A DNA stretch of 19,044 nucleotides from Candidatus Latescibacterota bacterium (GCA_018667995.1 JABIQT010000642.1:1-19044), one strand, 5' to 3'. Counted from the stretch's first letter, positions 1 to 10,106 are shown. Notes: a model not told the origin generated them from the sequence alone. Translations and numbers: made by a program.

Positions 1-1186
1 CACTGGAATAACACCAACAGTGTTCACCATGGATGTATCGTCGCCAATCTTGCGTAGAGCCCTTCATCAAGGACAGCAGACTGCGGCCTGTGACCGTTGG
101 GGGAATATCGATTCCTGCCGCATCGAGAATGGTCGGCATTATATCGCGCAACTCTGTAACTCCGTCTACAATATGTTCAGACACATCTGTCTGCTGTGTG
201 TCCGGGGGACAGACAATCATTGGGATTCTGGCGCTGCCTTCGTAGGCGTACGTTTTTCGCCACAAATTGTGATCCCCTACCATGTCTCCATGGTCAGACG
301 TGAAGATGATCCAGGTATTTCGCAGCGTCTCCGGTTGATGCCTTTCCAGCCAGTTTTTTAGCCTCCCAACCTGCATATCGATGAATGAGATCTCACCATA
401 ATAGCCTGCTCGCCCTCTATGTATTCTCGAATCAGATAGCTTTCCACGCCAGGCATTTACGTCTGATGCATCGTCTGCATTATCGTGCATGGCGGCCCAA
501 TCCCCGATGTACGGCTGCGGTGTATCCTGATTGTTGTACATGTCAAAATAGGATTGGGGTGGCACATAGGGCGAGTGGGGCCGCGCAAAGCTCAAATGCA
601 GAAAGAATGGCGTCTCTTTGTCATGCTGTTCGATAAAGTGGAGGCCTCGACTCATTGTCCAGGCGGAGGGATGAAGGTATTCCTCCGTATGCCAAGGCCG
701 TCCAATCCAGGAATTCCAAAATACACCATGGTCATCCGGTGTGATGTCGCGGTCCTTTTCGGCATCAAACCAGGTCCTGTACTCGTCTTTGTGATGGTCA
801 TCGATCATACGGCCCGATTCGTCTAATTCTGCTGACTGGAAGCCCATACTGGTTCGTTGTGGCGTGAAATGCCCTTTTCCTACCAGGTGAGTTCGATACC
901 CAGCAGATGACAGCGTACCCGCAAGCGTATGCGGAAAATCGTTTGGAATGGGCCCTTGCCCTTTACCCATACCCAGAACTCCCGTGTGCCACTGATCCAT
1001 GCCGGTCATAATTGTTGAGCGTGCAGGAATACACGATGGGACCGCTGTATAAGCATGCTGGAAACGCGAGCCAGAGGCCGCGAGGTGGTCAAGATTAGGC
1101 GTCTCCACTACGGGATGGCCATCGCAGCTCAAACAGTCGCCACGCATTTGGTCGACCAGTATGAAGATTACATTGGGACGTGTCAT
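1..1186 (-). CDS. Sulfatase, formylglycine-dependent (3' part beyond the left edge)
   Basis: Hydrolyses a sulfate ester (or a related phosphonate or phosphate ester) of an unidentified substrate. 395 codons are visible and the frame is still open at base 1. The start ATG at 1184-1186 has AGGAG about nine bases upstream. The N-terminus enters the alkaline-phosphatase-like fold directly (MTRPNVIFILVDQ) with no signal peptide, so a cytosolic location is predicted. The sulfatase signature PSCIPARSTIMTG puts the cysteine that becomes formylglycine at residue 52. Metal and active-site residues expected in the family are D12, K104, H106, H204 and the D298-H299 pair in TSDHGD. The DQ rather than DD near the N-terminus recalls choline-sulfatase and iduronate-sulfatase-like groups. 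It is divergent from the Tat aminotransferase gene. Family confidence is high; the substrate is unknown. Confidence 0.93.
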   Translation of the reverse strand, partial: MTRPNVIFILVDQMRGDCLSCDGHPVVETPNLDHLAASGSRFQHAYTAVPSCIPARSTIMTGMDQWHTGVLGMGKGQGPIPNDFPHTLAGTLSSAGYRTHLVGKGHFTPQRTSMGFQSAELDESGRMIDDHHKDEYRTWFDAEKDRDITPDDHGVFWNSWIGRPWHTEEYLHPSAWTMSRGLHFIEQHDKETPFFLHLSFARPHSPYVPPQSYFDMYNNQDTPQPYIGDWAAMHDNADDASDVNAWRGKLSDSRIHRGRAGYYGEISFIDMQVGRLKNWLERHQPETLRNTWIIFTSDHGDMVGDHNLWRKTYAYEGSARIPMIVCPPDTQQTDVSEHIVDGVTELRDIMPTILDAAGIDIPPTVTGRSLLSLMKGSTQDWRRYIHGEHCWCYSS

Positions 1187-1308
1187 ACTTCTGGACTCCT
1201 GAGGATAACGGTGTGAATAGGGGCACCGGCAAGCACGTGTCGCATATGGAAATCAATTCGAGCACTTGAAAACAAGACCAGACTTGAGTGGACGGCGTCT
1301 ACGGGTAA

Positions 1309-1337
1309 TTGACAGTCTCGGTATTTGCGATTATATA
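1309..1337 (+). promoter_or_regulatory. Sigma70-type promoter for the Tat aminotransferase
   Basis: TTGACA at 1309-1314 and TATATA at 1332-1337 are separated by exactly 17 bases: a perfect -35 box and a five-of-six -10 box. Transcription should start near 1344, leaving a leader of about 44 bases before the ATG at 1388. This is the best promoter match found in the window. Confidence 0.7.
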
Positions 1338-1387
1338 GCAGCCGTACGAGATGTTGACCATAAGAATCTATAACTCGGAGAAACAGT

Positions 1388-2641
1388 ATGGGCCCCACCA
1401 ATAGCACCGACAGCACGTTTTCCAGACGAGGTTTCATGAAAGGAGCACTGATAGGAAGCGTTGGTGCTCTGACGGCCGACCCATCTTCCATCGCCTACGC
1501 CATGTTGGCTGGAACCACCCCGGCAGATATACAAGGCATCGGAATCCGAAAGGGACTCGTTAATCTCTCGTCAAACGAGAATCCTCTCGGCCCTTCCGCA
1601 AAAGCCGTAGAAGCAGTGGCACAAAATATGTTCCACGTAAACCGGTACGGTTGGAGCATGACTCCTGTGCCTGAGGACTTACTCAGGAACGCCATAGAAA
1701 AGCACCACAATTTGCCTGAAACTACGGTAACCATGGAGAACTGGCAGGAGGCCTGGAAAGAAAGACGAGTCATGATCAGCGCGGGTTCCGGACCGATCTT
1801 GGAGTTTGCAGCCATAACCGCCATCAAAGATGGAGCGGAGTTGGTGCAAGCGCGTCCTGCCTACTCAGATATAGCCGAAGTATGGATGAAATTCAAGAGA
1901 CGCCAAAATGCTAATGTGAAATTACACCTGGTTCCGCTGGATGATGCCTACCTGCACGACCTGAATGCTATGTACAAGCGCATCAATCAGAATACCACCA
2001 TGGTGGTGATCACGAATCCCAACAACCCCAGTGGCACACTACTGGGCCACGATGAACTGGCCGACTTCGTTCAGTCTGTGCCCAAACACGTTACGGTATT
2101 CATCGATGAGGCCTATATCCACTTCGTTCGAGAACCAGGATATCGGGATGCCGTTCATCTGGCAACTGAACATGATAATGTAATAGTGGCTCGGACCTTT
2201 TCAAAGATCCACGGTTTGGCGGGTATGCGTGTGGGGTACTCAGTAGCTCATCCCGACACTCACCGCAGAATGGACCTCTACCCAGTTCCCGAGCCGTCAG
2301 TGCTCGGATGTTTCGCGGCTGCAGCTGCGCTTGAGGATCACGACCATATTGCGCGGTGTCGTCAGGTTGCCAAAGCAGGAAAAGACTATCTAGGAAAGTC
2401 CTTCGACCGCCTGGGAATTGAATATGTGCCCAGCGACGGTTCCTTCATGCTATTCAACATGAAGCGAGAAGTCGCGACCACTTTTGCCGCACTGGCAGAA
2501 AAGAATGTCGAAATTGCCGATGCAAACTGGTGGGGTGTTAAAGAACACCTGCGGGTGACAGTAGGTACTCCGGCTGAAAACGAAGCATTTATAGGTGCGC
2601 TCGAGCAGGTACTTCAGGAATCACGCCCAGTCGCACAATGA
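1388..2641 (+). CDS. HisC-fold aminotransferase with a Tat signal peptide
   Basis: A fold-type I, PLP-dependent aminotransferase, 417 residues. The N-terminus carries a twin-arginine motif (S12-R13-R14-G-F-M-K18), a short hydrophobic stretch and a possible signal-peptidase site after A36-Y-A38, so export of a folded, PLP-loaded enzyme is predicted. Mature-part motifs are NENPLGPS near 63-70, TNPNNPSGT with N210, D240 and Y243 in IDEAY, Schiff-base lysine K273 in SKIHGLAGMRVGY with PLP-phosphate arginine R281, and the C-terminal substrate-carboxylate arginine R389 in LRVTVGT. All catalytic residues of the histidinol-phosphate aminotransferase family are therefore kept. CGGAG lies seven bases before the ATG. 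No other histidine genes are nearby, so a histidinol-phosphate role is doubtful; an extracytoplasmic amino donor or acceptor is inferred. The last 21 bases overlap the convergent kinase fusion gene. Confidence 0.92.
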   Translation: MGPTNSTDSTFSRRGFMKGALIGSVGALTADPSSIAYAMLAGTTPADIQGIGIRKGLVNLSSNENPLGPSAKAVEAVAQNMFHVNRYGWSMTPVPEDLLRNAIEKHHNLPETTVTMENWQEAWKERRVMISAGSGPILEFAAITAIKDGAELVQARPAYSDIAEVWMKFKRRQNANVKLHLVPLDDAYLHDLNAMYKRINQNTTMVVITNPNNPSGTLLGHDELADFVQSVPKHVTVFIDEAYIHFVREPGYRDAVHLATEHDNVIVARTFSKIHGLAGMRVGYSVAHPDTHRRMDLYPVPEPSVLGCFAAAAALEDHDHIARCRQVAKAGKDYLGKSFDRLGIEYVPSDGSFMLFNMKREVATTFAALAEKNVEIADANWWGVKEHLRVTVGTPAENEAFIGALEQVLQESRPVAQ

Positions 2642-5600
2642 CTCGAGATAAGCAGCGGACAGGTCTCGGAGCCAGCCGTCCAGTTGGGCTGAATCCTTAA
2701 GCTGCTGACCTCGCATCCTTGGCACCGCTATGTACCGACATGACAGTTCCGGAAGGGCCGTCATGTCGCCCCATAGTTTCTCAAACTGTATGACCGGATA
2801 TATATCCTCCTGACCTTTGCCCCATCGCTTCTTAACATCCTTCAGCGTGATATATGTGGGCATCCTGGCGGCCACGGCTCGGACGGATTCCGCCAGTTTG
2901 ATCTCGTCTCCCAAATCGGATCTTCCGAGTCCGAACACGGCGAGCATACGATCAATATCTATCCAAGTAGTGCTCGTATTGTAGTAGGAAAGATCAAATT
3001 CCACTTCCTCCCTGGGAAGTGCAAGACCCTCTATAAGGCGCAGATTCCCATCGACTCTGGCGAGGCCACCTCCCCGGTCATCGATTCGGCGAGTGATGAC
3101 CTCCGTAGTCAGAGCCGCTTCGCTGTTGATGTGCCAGCCAAGTAGTGCAGGGTCCACGTTGGCGCCCAGCGTATCAATGTTATGTACCATCAGATACTTC
3201 AGGCTCGGACGGTCGTCCAGAAGTCTGGCCAGAACACCATTACGTAGAAGGTTCGGAATCTCATACCAGTGCCCCACGGGATGGAGACACTGCCGCGGGA
3301 GATTATCTACGTAGTCAGTGGCCTCACCAGCCGTTTCCGCCCAACTGATCAACGCCGCTCTCAGACTATCCTGGACCTTCTGCGCCTGATCATCGAGTAT
3401 TCGCTGAGGCAGTTCCTCCCATGCGAAACGCAGGTCCCTCGCCGTAGGTATGAGTCGAAGCCCAACCGCCCTACCCGGTGAGAGAATCAGTGGACCTTCA
3501 TACCCGTAATTACCCTCCGACTTCAGGTAGTTCTCGATCGGCTCATGGGTCATGTAACTGGTGGTGATGACATGGGGCAGGAATGTGCCGGAGATTCGGC
3601 TGGTATGCCGACTCTTGGCCAGATGGGCTTCGATAAATGACCGGTGCTTTCCACTTAGATTGCAGAATGGATTCAGCGCCTTTACAACACCTGCCCCCTG
3701 GGTCCACCTGCTACCAGCGCCGCCGGCCATGGAAACAACAGCCAGTTCTCCAGCAGCCAATGCGCGCATCCCATCGTCATAACACCGCTGCGGCAGTTCA
3801 CCTGTGGCGTCATACACATCATTAGGTTCTACGTCTACGATTTGACTGTTCACGGGCAATCTGTTCTGAGCTAAGCCGATACGTCCATTTTTTAAATCGG
3901 AACGTACCTGCTCGTGCTCTACGCGATCAAATCCCAGTCGCGCCAGCAGATCATCGATGCTTTCTGCACCGCCTTCTCCTTCCTCACCATGGGGCAGCAA
4001 ATGGTCGAAGAGCGTCTGTACCATGCCACTCATTTCAGGCTCGGTTCGTGTCGCTTCGCTGAAGCGATCGAGTTCCGCTCTTCGGGTAGCTGATAGATTG
4101 CGCGGCTCAAGGCGAAGCAAATCCGGTACAACGATAGGATAGTATCCCGCGGGCATGAGGGCATCGGGCCCCGTAACCATGGAAGCGCAGGAACCTCGTT
4201 CATTCACTGAAAAGTCATACACCACGGGCTCCATGGCAAATGGAACCGCTGACTCAAAAGCACGCTTTGTCTGGCTCATGATCTCTTGGAGGCGCCCCTG
4301 GGCCTCTGACTTCCGTGCCGGATCGAAGATGAAACCCATTCCGCCGCCGGACATACCTCCCAGCATCCAGAATCCCCAGAATTGCTCGCCAAACTCACTC
4401 TGAACCCGCTGGATAAGCGTTTCTGTATATAGGTTGGATGCCCATGGAATTATGGTCTGTATGGGACCCTCAAAATTCCTCTGCGTCGCGCTTCCGATAC
4501 CTTTAATATCGCCTGACTTCAGCCGCTTGAGAACGTCATTCAACAACTCCATAGCTTGTCTGCGACCGCGCCACTCCGCTTCGGAGCGAAGTAGGTACTT
4601 CTCGGTCACCATTTCCAACACAGGGCCCACGTCCTGAGCCATACCGCCGTGCACAAGTACCAGACTATCCTGCAGCCGCTGGCGCGTCAGTTCGGCCATA
4701 TCGGTCAATATCTTGTGTTCGGGTAGCAACCGGCCTCTGCTAATTCCAAATTCGGGATCGCTCTCGCTGGCAACCACTCCCTGAATCAGCTTGATGCCCG
4801 GCCATACACCGCCCGAATCCTGCCAGCCACCGCCCGAACCAGCCAGCCACTCCCCCAGTATGGCCCGTGCAGCCACCTGACGTCTCTCATCTTCCCTCAG
4901 TTCTCCCGTAAGAGCGTGCGTCTGGCCAGTGGCACGCATGCATACAGAAATAAGTGAGGCAAGGAGATTGGTGGAGACGGCCAGTCGCGATCCCTTAGGG
5001 ATACCGTTGACCCGGCTGACCAATTCAATTCCGTGCCCCGGGCGCCCAAGCCGACCCAGCAGGTCCGACAACGGTTGCTCGGCCCCCTCCATCCCAGGCG
5101 GTACGATTCCGGAGCTGATAATTGCCGCTTTGAGCAACCCCAGATAGTCTTTGGCGAAATCGAATATCTCCGCCAGGGTCGTGATCTCGGCACTTGTGGC
5201 CAGGTCGACGCTCACAAGACGCAGCACCGGCTTATCGATAATGCGAAAGTAGGCCTCTACGGGCGGCCGGGGCAGATTTGGTGCTGCGGTGCCATCCGGA
5301 TCTCGCACGCTCAGATCCACGGAGATGTTAATGACGCGGGCCGCTTCCGGGAAATCCATGCCAAGGAAGAAGATGTCACTCCAACCACTGTGGGTAAGAT
5401 CCATTCGAACGGGCGTCGCTTCACGGAGAATGGGGAAGAGCAGCCTACCTGGCTGTAACTTAAAAAGATCGGGTCTGATTCGGAGCGGTTGATCGGCCGT
5501 ATGGCCGGTACGGAACATCCATTGGTTGCCTCGTACGGACCGCACACTCTTTCGGACCTGATCGGCCAGAATCTGAAAGCCAAGCCGGTGGTATGACTCC

Positions 5601-5950
5601 GCAAGGGCGCTTGAGATGCCGTCATTGGCTCCCTGTTCGCGTTGCGTCTTCTGGAAAATCTCAATCGCCTCCTCGAATCGGCGGTTGAGCAGATTGGTGT
5701 ACCCTTCATAGGGAATCAGCGCCCTTGCAGCCATGCCGGGTTTGGTTGGGAGGTGATATCGGTGAATCGCGTAGAGGAAGAAGAGCGCGCGGACGCGTTC
5801 ATAGAGATTCCCACTGTCGGTCCTGAATCGTTCGAGCGACTCACATTCGTCGAGTAATTCTTGCGATGAGGCACCGCGACAGAATGCGTCGAGCGACTGG
5901 TCACGTATATGGGGATCGGTCGCCGTGATAATCCGAATCAGTGCGCTCAA
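2621..5950 (-). CDS. Fusion of L-fucokinase-like GHMP kinase and UDPGP-type sugar-1-phosphate pyrophosphorylase
   Basis: A 1109-residue protein expected to phosphorylate a sugar at C1 and then join it to a nucleotide. Residues 1-150 are mostly helical and unassigned. Residues about 160-600 resemble the GHMP kinase part of L-fucokinases: [12 protein letters not shown] at 317-328 (motif 2), GGGWQD at 373-378 and the glycine-rich [10 protein letters not shown] at 531-540. Residues about 700-1109 resemble eukaryote-type UTP-glucose-1-phosphate uridylyltransferases: nucleotide loop MAGGAGSRW at 741-749, K757 in VVKALNPF, and [11 protein letters not shown] at 923-933 with the likely metal ligand D926. 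The kinase loop has R322, A324 and T327 where fucokinases usually read GLGTSS. Bacteroides FKP has the opposite order and a different pyrophosphorylase domain. The start is TTG at 5950, overlapping the upstream TGA by four bases (TTGA), with only a weak GGA site, so translational coupling is likely. The sugar and the nucleotide are unknown. Confidence 0.85.
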   Translation of the reverse strand: MSALIRIITATDPHIRDQSLDAFCRGASSQELLDECESLERFRTDSGNLYERVRALFFLYAIHRYHLPTKPGMAARALIPYEGYTNLLNRRFEEAIEIFQKTQREQGANDGISSALAESYHRLGFQILADQVRKSVRSVRGNQWMFRTGHTADQPLRIRPDLFKLQPGRLLFPILREATPVRMDLTHSGWSDIFFLGMDFPEAARVINISVDLSVRDPDGTAAPNLPRPPVEAYFRIIDKPVLRLVSVDLATSAEITTLAEIFDFAKDYLGLLKAAIISSGIVPPGMEGAEQPLSDLLGRLGRPGHGIELVSRVNGIPKGSRLAVSTNLLASLISVCMRATGQTHALTGELREDERRQVAARAILGEWLAGSGGGWQDSGGVWPGIKLIQGVVASESDPEFGISRGRLLPEHKILTDMAELTRQRLQDSLVLVHGGMAQDVGPVLEMVTEKYLLRSEAEWRGRRQAMELLNDVLKRLKSGDIKGIGSATQRNFEGPIQTIIPWASNLYTETLIQRVQSEFGEQFWGFWMLGGMSGGGMGFIFDPARKSEAQGRLQEIMSQTKRAFESAVPFAMEPVVYDFSVNERGSCASMVTGPDALMPAGYYPIVVPDLLRLEPRNLSATRRAELDRFSEATRTEPEMSGMVQTLFDHLLPHGEEGEGGAESIDDLLARLGFDRVEHEQVRSDLKNGRIGLAQNRLPVNSQIVDVEPNDVYDATGELPQRCYDDGMRALAAGELAVVSMAGGAGSRWTQGAGVVKALNPFCNLSGKHRSFIEAHLAKSRHTSRISGTFLPHVITTSYMTHEPIENYLKSEGNYGYEGPLILSPGRAVGLRLIPTARDLRFAWEELPQRILDDQAQKVQDSLRAALISWAETAGEATDYVDNLPRQCLHPVGHWYEIPNLLRNGVLARLLDDRPSLKYLMVHNIDTLGANVDPALLGWHINSEAALTTEVITRRIDDRGGGLARVDGNLRLIEGLALPREEVEFDLSYYNTSTTWIDIDRMLAVFGLGRSDLGDEIKLAESVRAVAARMPTYITLKDVKKRWGKGQEDIYPVIQFEKLWGDMTALPELSCRYIAVPRMRGQQLKDSAQLDGWLRDLSAAYLESLCDWA

Positions 5951-6819
5951 TTTGTATCCAGTTTCCTGGCGGCGCCAAGCTCACGCTGTGCCAGCAATTC
6001 AAGTAGATTAGACAGTACCTCATCACGGTCGCTGCCGCTGAGACTGAGTGCCAGCTGCGCATTCATCAGGCCATATTTTACGCCGATGTCATAGCGCCAG
6101 TCATCCTTCTCCAACGCCAGATATTGCTCGTGCTTTGCAAGCTCGGAACTTGCATCGGATAAGGTGACGCCAATGGGTTGATTGCTCGTCGCCAACAGAC
6201 TTTCCAGAATGTCAAATATCCCGGGAGTTAATACATGGATTCCATATAAACAGAGATAGTATCCAGCCCTTAGTCCTGGAACGATCAGTTGCTGTTCCGC
6301 GACCGTAGGGGAAGGTTTCTCTATAACGGTCTCTATACGATAGAGATCCGGCCTTCCTTGAATCCGCTGGCCGCCGACTGTTCCGAAATAGGGCAGGAGG
6401 CTTTCCCGGGTTGCCTGTACTGCGGAAACGGCACAATTTTCTGCCTCAGCAACCTCCACAACCTGCTGTGCGCACCCCTTCTCATGCCTACTTATAAATA
6501 GATGGTCGCCTACCAGATGCAAAAACGGATCGCCTGAGACAAAATCGCGTGCGCTGTATATGGCATGTCCGTAGCCCAACGGCTCGGACTGGTGAACGAA
6601 CTGAAGCCGTGCGGCGTGTTCACCGGCGACCTCACTGTAGGGCTTCTCATCGCCCGGTTGGACGACCACGCAGATCTCTTCCACACCCGCACGTAACGTC
6701 TCCTCAACGATTATCGCCAGCACTGGTTTTTCTGTTCCATCACGGTCTATCAATGTTTGAAGAGGCAGATTTCGCTGATTGCTGCCCGCTGCTGTGATCA
6801 CGGCTTTATTAATGTTCAC
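5947..6819 (-). CDS. GalU/RmlA-like sugar nucleotidyltransferase
   Basis: A 290-residue protein with the fold of UTP-glucose-1-phosphate uridylyltransferase (GalU) and similar nucleotidyltransferases, which form nucleotide sugars in the cytosol. Visible motifs are [11 protein letters not shown] at 9-19 (nucleotide loop), EKP at 30-32, [10 protein letters not shown] at 78-87 (base and sugar site), GDH at 104-106 (metal site) and IEKP at 166-169. The loop differs from the usual GLGTR or GxGxR: it reads GSNQR, so a glycine is lost while the arginine stays. The start is GTG at 6819, with GGAG six bases upstream. It overlaps the hydrolase gene before it by 11 bases and the kinase fusion after it by 4. 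Acting on the same sugar pathway as the fusion protein is inferred. The altered loop leaves open that it is regulatory or of changed specificity. Confidence 0.85.
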   Translation of the reverse strand: MNINKAVITAAGSNQRNLPLQTLIDRDGTEKPVLAIIVEETLRAGVEEICVVVQPGDEKPYSEVAGEHAARLQFVHQSEPLGYGHAIYSARDFVSGDPFLHLVGDHLFISRHEKGCAQQVVEVAEAENCAVSAVQATRESLLPYFGTVGGQRIQGRPDLYRIETVIEKPSPTVAEQQLIVPGLRAGYYLCLYGIHVLTPGIFDILESLLATSNQPIGVTLSDASSELAKHEQYLALEKDDWRYDIGVKYGLMNAQLALSLSGSDRDEVLSNLLELLAQRELGAARKLDTN

Positions 6820-8512
6820 TTTGAGCTCCGCGGTAGTCGGCCACTGGTATTACTGGCAGTACCAGGTGCGATGGGTAGATGTCACTGTGGCAAATAGTCT
6901 GCCGGGCTTGGCGCAGCTCGGTATCTTCCCGTGCGGGTTTCCCCGTATTGTGATTGCGGTCAAAACGAGGAAAATTGGACGAAGAGATCTCAACACGAAT
7001 CCGATGTCCACTCCGAAACACATTCCCCGTCACACCTACTTCGATCTCGTATCTGTAAACCTGATCGGGCTCCAGCAGGACAGGATTACATCGGTCCTCA
7101 CGTAAGCGACCACGAATAATGCCATCACACAAATTCATGGCATATCCTGAGGGCGATACATCCACGAGCTTGACTGTCCAATCCGTATCGGGACCATCGG
7201 TGGCGGCATGAAGAATCATTCTGATGGGGCCTGTCACCTCGAGGTCTTCCTCCAAGGGCATGCTGCTATAGCAGAGCACATCACTTCGCATTTCGGCAGG
7301 ACGCTGATCGTGGGGGCCCCAAGGCACCAGATCCGGTGAACAGCAGTTGTTGCCGCCAAGCGTTTGAACCGGGTAGGCCGGATCGAAGATAAACTGGTCA
7401 TTCGGTTCGGATAGAGGTACGTCTGTTGAAAGTACACCGTCACCGAGCAGCGTATTCGCGCTACCGTTCGAGTGCAAATACCATTCCTGCCAATCCGTTC
7501 GCGCTAACGGCCACTCGTACTCGTCGTGCCAGACGTTGGCGCCCATGATGAAGAGTCGAATGGGCGGTTCGTCGGCGATGCCGTTCTCTATGCCCCTCTG
7601 CCAATAGTCGAACCACCGCATCTCCAACGCCTCAAGATCCACGAGAGAACCGTCGCCGAAATCGACATCACCCGTGCGTGTAGAGGCGCTCAAACTGTGA
7701 GGCCAAGGACCCACAATGAGCTTGCTTTGCCGGGCCTCAGGTGTTCGCCCATTCAAACGTAGTCCATTGAAATTGGTGAACGTCTGCGGGGCATAGAGAT
7801 CATACCATCCCCCCATATTCAGTGCCGGCACTGAAATCTCGTCCCATCGTTGCTCATCGTCCATAGCCTGCCAGTATGCGTCATAGGTATCGTGTTCCAT
7901 CCAATCTTTCCAGAACGGCAGGTCGCGGCCAGCCAATTCATCCATTTGTCCGAGCGGCAGACTTCTGAATGCCTCATTCCAGTTATGATAGTCGATATCC
8001 TGACCCGTTCGTGCATTTGTACGCATGCCCCAGGTCATTGCCACATTGAGCTGAAGTGCCCCGCCGGGATAAATGAGACCATCGTAGTAGTCGCAACAAA
8101 TAACTCTGGGTGCTATACACTTCAGATGTTCGCTTCTGAAAGGTGCGCTCTGCCATTGTACGGTGCCGAGATAGGAAGCCCCTGACATTCCTATAGTGCC
8201 GTCGCTCCAGGACTGCAAACCAATCCATTCCTGTGTATCGTAACCGTCGGGCCCTTCCCGGAATGGATAGTAGGTACCGTCCGAATCCCAGCGTCCGCGA
8301 ACGTCCTGAGCCACGCACACATAGCCGTGATTAGCGAGGCGTCGCGCCTTCTCTATCATGCCAGCAATGTTGTTACTGTATGGAGTACGCATCAACACGG
8401 TAGGAAAGGCGCCCGGTGCGTCCGGCCGATATATATCGGACGACAGAGTGACACCGTCCCGCATGGGCACCCTAACGTCCAACTCCATAATTATATCAAA
8501 TGGTTCCGTCAC
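6809..8512 (-). CDS. CocE/NonD family serine hydrolase (X-Pro dipeptidyl-peptidase S15-like)
   Basis: An alpha/beta hydrolase of the cocaine-esterase/X-Pro dipeptidyl-peptidase group, about 567 residues, cleaving an ester or amide of unknown structure. The N-terminal domain shows [15 protein letters not shown], typical of the family. The nucleophile is S113 in GASYLG, with candidate triad partners D238 in GGWYDLY and H272 in GPWPHS. The C-terminal half is the jelly-roll PepX_C-type domain ([12 protein letters not shown], then [11 protein letters not shown]). No signal peptide is seen. Two in-frame GTG codons lie six bases apart. The one at 8512 is preferred because AAAGGG sits six bases before it; the one at 8518 directly abuts that site. 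The stop overlaps the downstream nucleotidyltransferase start, pointing to coupled translation. Cysteine pairs (C140-C141 when counted from 8518) are unusual but not diagnostic. Confidence 0.92.
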   Translation of the reverse strand: MTEPFDIIMELDVRVPMRDGVTLSSDIYRPDAPGAFPTVLMRTPYSNNIAGMIEKARRLANHGYVCVAQDVRGRWDSDGTYYPFREGPDGYDTQEWIGLQSWSDGTIGMSGASYLGTVQWQSAPFRSEHLKCIAPRVICCDYYDGLIYPGGALQLNVAMTWGMRTNARTGQDIDYHNWNEAFRSLPLGQMDELAGRDLPFWKDWMEHDTYDAYWQAMDDEQRWDEISVPALNMGGWYDLYAPQTFTNFNGLRLNGRTPEARQSKLIVGPWPHSLSASTRTGDVDFGDGSLVDLEALEMRWFDYWQRGIENGIADEPPIRLFIMGANVWHDEYEWPLARTDWQEWYLHSNGSANTLLGDGVLSTDVPLSEPNDQFIFDPAYPVQTLGGNNCCSPDLVPWGPHDQRPAEMRSDVLCYSSMPLEEDLEVTGPIRMILHAATDGPDTDWTVKLVDVSPSGYAMNLCDGIIRGRLREDRCNPVLLEPDQVYRYEIEVGVTGNVFRSGHRIRVEISSSNFPRFDRNHNTGKPAREDTELRQARQTICHSDIYPSHLVLPVIPVADYRGAQSEH

Positions 8513-8563
8513 GTTCACCCCTTTGGCTGACCAATCGACTCTCGTGATCGATCATCCCAGATG

Positions 8564-9124
8564 TTAATCGTCAATAGCTCTAATCACGAAGTCCTCAAAC
8601 CGAATCCAGTGGTCTCCCTCTTCTGGACCGTTGTAGCACTGTATACTGACCTGATCGGTATCGGGTGGCGGAAGCTCTCCCGTAGCGGCTGTCAGAAATG
8701 CAGATTCCCCCTCGGGGCGGTACTGTGCTTCCCATGAGTCTGCCGAAACGATCAGACGAAGTCGCACACTCTGAGATGCCATCGGCGGTTGGCCCGGGAT
8801 GATGTAAATATCCCCATCGATGAGTTCTTTTACCTCTTTGAATACCGGTTTTCCGCCACTGTACCACGTGATCCCAGCCTGTTCATACTGCTGAGTCGGT
8901 ACCGTATGGCTGTAGACGGTGACCTCGACGACAAATCTGCCATGCCTGCGATCCGGGGCCTCCCGGACCAGCGCATTCTTTACGGTATCAGCAAGACCGG
9001 GACGTACACATACTTCCAGGCCCTGGGCAGCCTTACGCCAATCATTGGGCACCTCACGCAGCCAACTCCAACCTTTGTCAAAGTCGCCACTGAAATCATC
9101 CTGAAACACTGTCTTCTCGCCCAT
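8564..9124 (-). CDS. DUF1349 concanavalin A-like domain protein
   Basis: A 186-residue single-domain protein of the DUF1349 family, which has a concanavalin A-like beta-sandwich related to C-terminal domains of some GH43 glycosidases. The hallmark WSWLREVPNDWR at 19-30 is followed by LVREAP at 52-57 and a beta-rich remainder ending IRFEDFVIRAI. No signal peptide or membrane segment is visible, so it should be cytosolic unless exported otherwise. AGGAG lies about seven bases before the ATG. It lies 51 bases before the CocE hydrolase gene in the same direction and probably shares its transcript. The family is often annotated only as hypothetical; carbohydrate binding or a small enzymatic role is possible. 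Confidence 0.88.
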   Translation of the reverse strand: MGEKTVFQDDFSGDFDKGWSWLREVPNDWRKAAQGLEVCVRPGLADTVKNALVREAPDRRHGRFVVEVTVYSHTVPTQQYEQAGITWYSGGKPVFKEVKELIDGDIYIIPGQPPMASQSVRLRLIVSADSWEAQYRPEGESAFLTAATGELPPPDTDQVSIQCYNGPEEGDHWIRFEDFVIRAIDD

Positions 9125-9293
9125 CTCTCATCTCCTGTGAATTAACTCTGAACGATTGCAGGAACATCTATGACACTTCAAGCCGGATTTCCTACCATAC
9201 CATCTAATAAAACGAATGCTGCGATTCAAATGGATTCTCGCCTTGCATGCCACCAACTCAAGAGGCGTATGTACGATAGTTGCCTGACTGCTC

Positions 9294-10106
9294 TTACTCC
9301 TTGTGGCTCCGAATCGCATTGGCCTTTACATCACGCCAAGATGTGCGAAATCCCTCAATATCGGGATGGCTGACGATGTCGTGTATCGTGGCACGCGGTT
9401 GATAGGGCAAGTAGAGTCCGGTATGCCATCCCAGATTTCGGTAGATCATGAAATCGCCTGGTCCCAAATGTACAGGAATGGCTCCCGGCATGCTTCTACA
9501 ATGCTCGAAAAGTCGCTGTTCCGTTTCCTCGTCCGAAATCTCATCCGAAGGATGGCGCAGTGCTGCGTCACCAGTTGACTGTGCCTCGCCCGGCAAGTCT
9601 TCCTGCCGTAGATGGCTTCCCGGGACGAACCAAGTGCAGGAATCAGCGTAGATGGCACAATTGACCTGGTTGTAGAACCTAAGGTCATGCCAGATATCTG
9701 CCATGAAGGACTTCACGCTATCGTCCCGTGCTTCGGGAGGTACTTCGACCACGCCATCACGATGCCATCCGCAATGCCACGGCCGTTCGACCGGCTCGAC
9801 CAGCAATCCCATGATATCGAGATGGGCGTGTGTATGGCCTGGACCAAGCAAACCTGTTACCGCGTCCTTCAATTCGCTGAGTTCAGCGTAGTCCTGAAAA
9901 GGCTGCAGATCGATCCGATCGCCATATTTTTCCAGAGGCTGAATTCTCTGTGTCTGTGGACCATTGAGTTCGTGGGCAAGGTCCCGGGCCTTGTCTGCTT
10001 CGCGCCGCAGGTCACCCAGCAAAGCAGGAGGAATAATCCGCTCAAAAATCAGGAATCCCTGGTCCAGATACTTCTCTACCATGGATGGATGAAAATGAAA
10101 GGGCAT
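9294..10106 (-). CDS. Phytanoyl-CoA dioxygenase (PhyH) family protein
   Basis: A 270-residue non-heme iron, 2-oxoglutarate-dependent oxygenase of the PhyH family, presumably hydroxylating a small molecule in the cytosol. The iron ligands are visible as H115-x-D117 in GWHRDG and the distal H228 in GWHTGLY, and R238 ten residues later fits 2-oxoglutarate binding. The double-stranded beta-helix core is recognisable from the HLDIMG region to the ATIHDIV strand. Length is typical. AGAGG lies seven bases before the ATG at 10106. It is first in the minus-strand run that continues into DUF1349, hydrolase and nucleotidyltransferase genes, 169 bases ahead of the DUF1349 gene. The substrate cannot be read from sequence; phytanoyl-CoA itself is unlikely given the context. 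Confidence 0.92.
   Translation of the reverse strand: MPFHFHPSMVEKYLDQGFLIFERIIPPALLGDLRREADKARDLAHELNGPQTQRIQPLEKYGDRIDLQPFQDYAELSELKDAVTGLLGPGHTHAHLDIMGLLVEPVERPWHCGWHRDGVVEVPPEARDDSVKSFMADIWHDLRFYNQVNCAIYADSCTWFVPGSHLRQEDLPGEAQSTGDAALRHPSDEISDEETEQRLFEHCRSMPGAIPVHLGPGDFMIYRNLGWHTGLYLPYQPRATIHDIVSHPDIEGFRTSWRDVKANAIRSHKE

Noticed and set aside
3093-5492. Many plus-strand open frames inside the kinase fusion gene
   Set aside because: They are shadow frames of a long coding region with clear domain motifs on the minus strand and lack recognisable motifs of their own.
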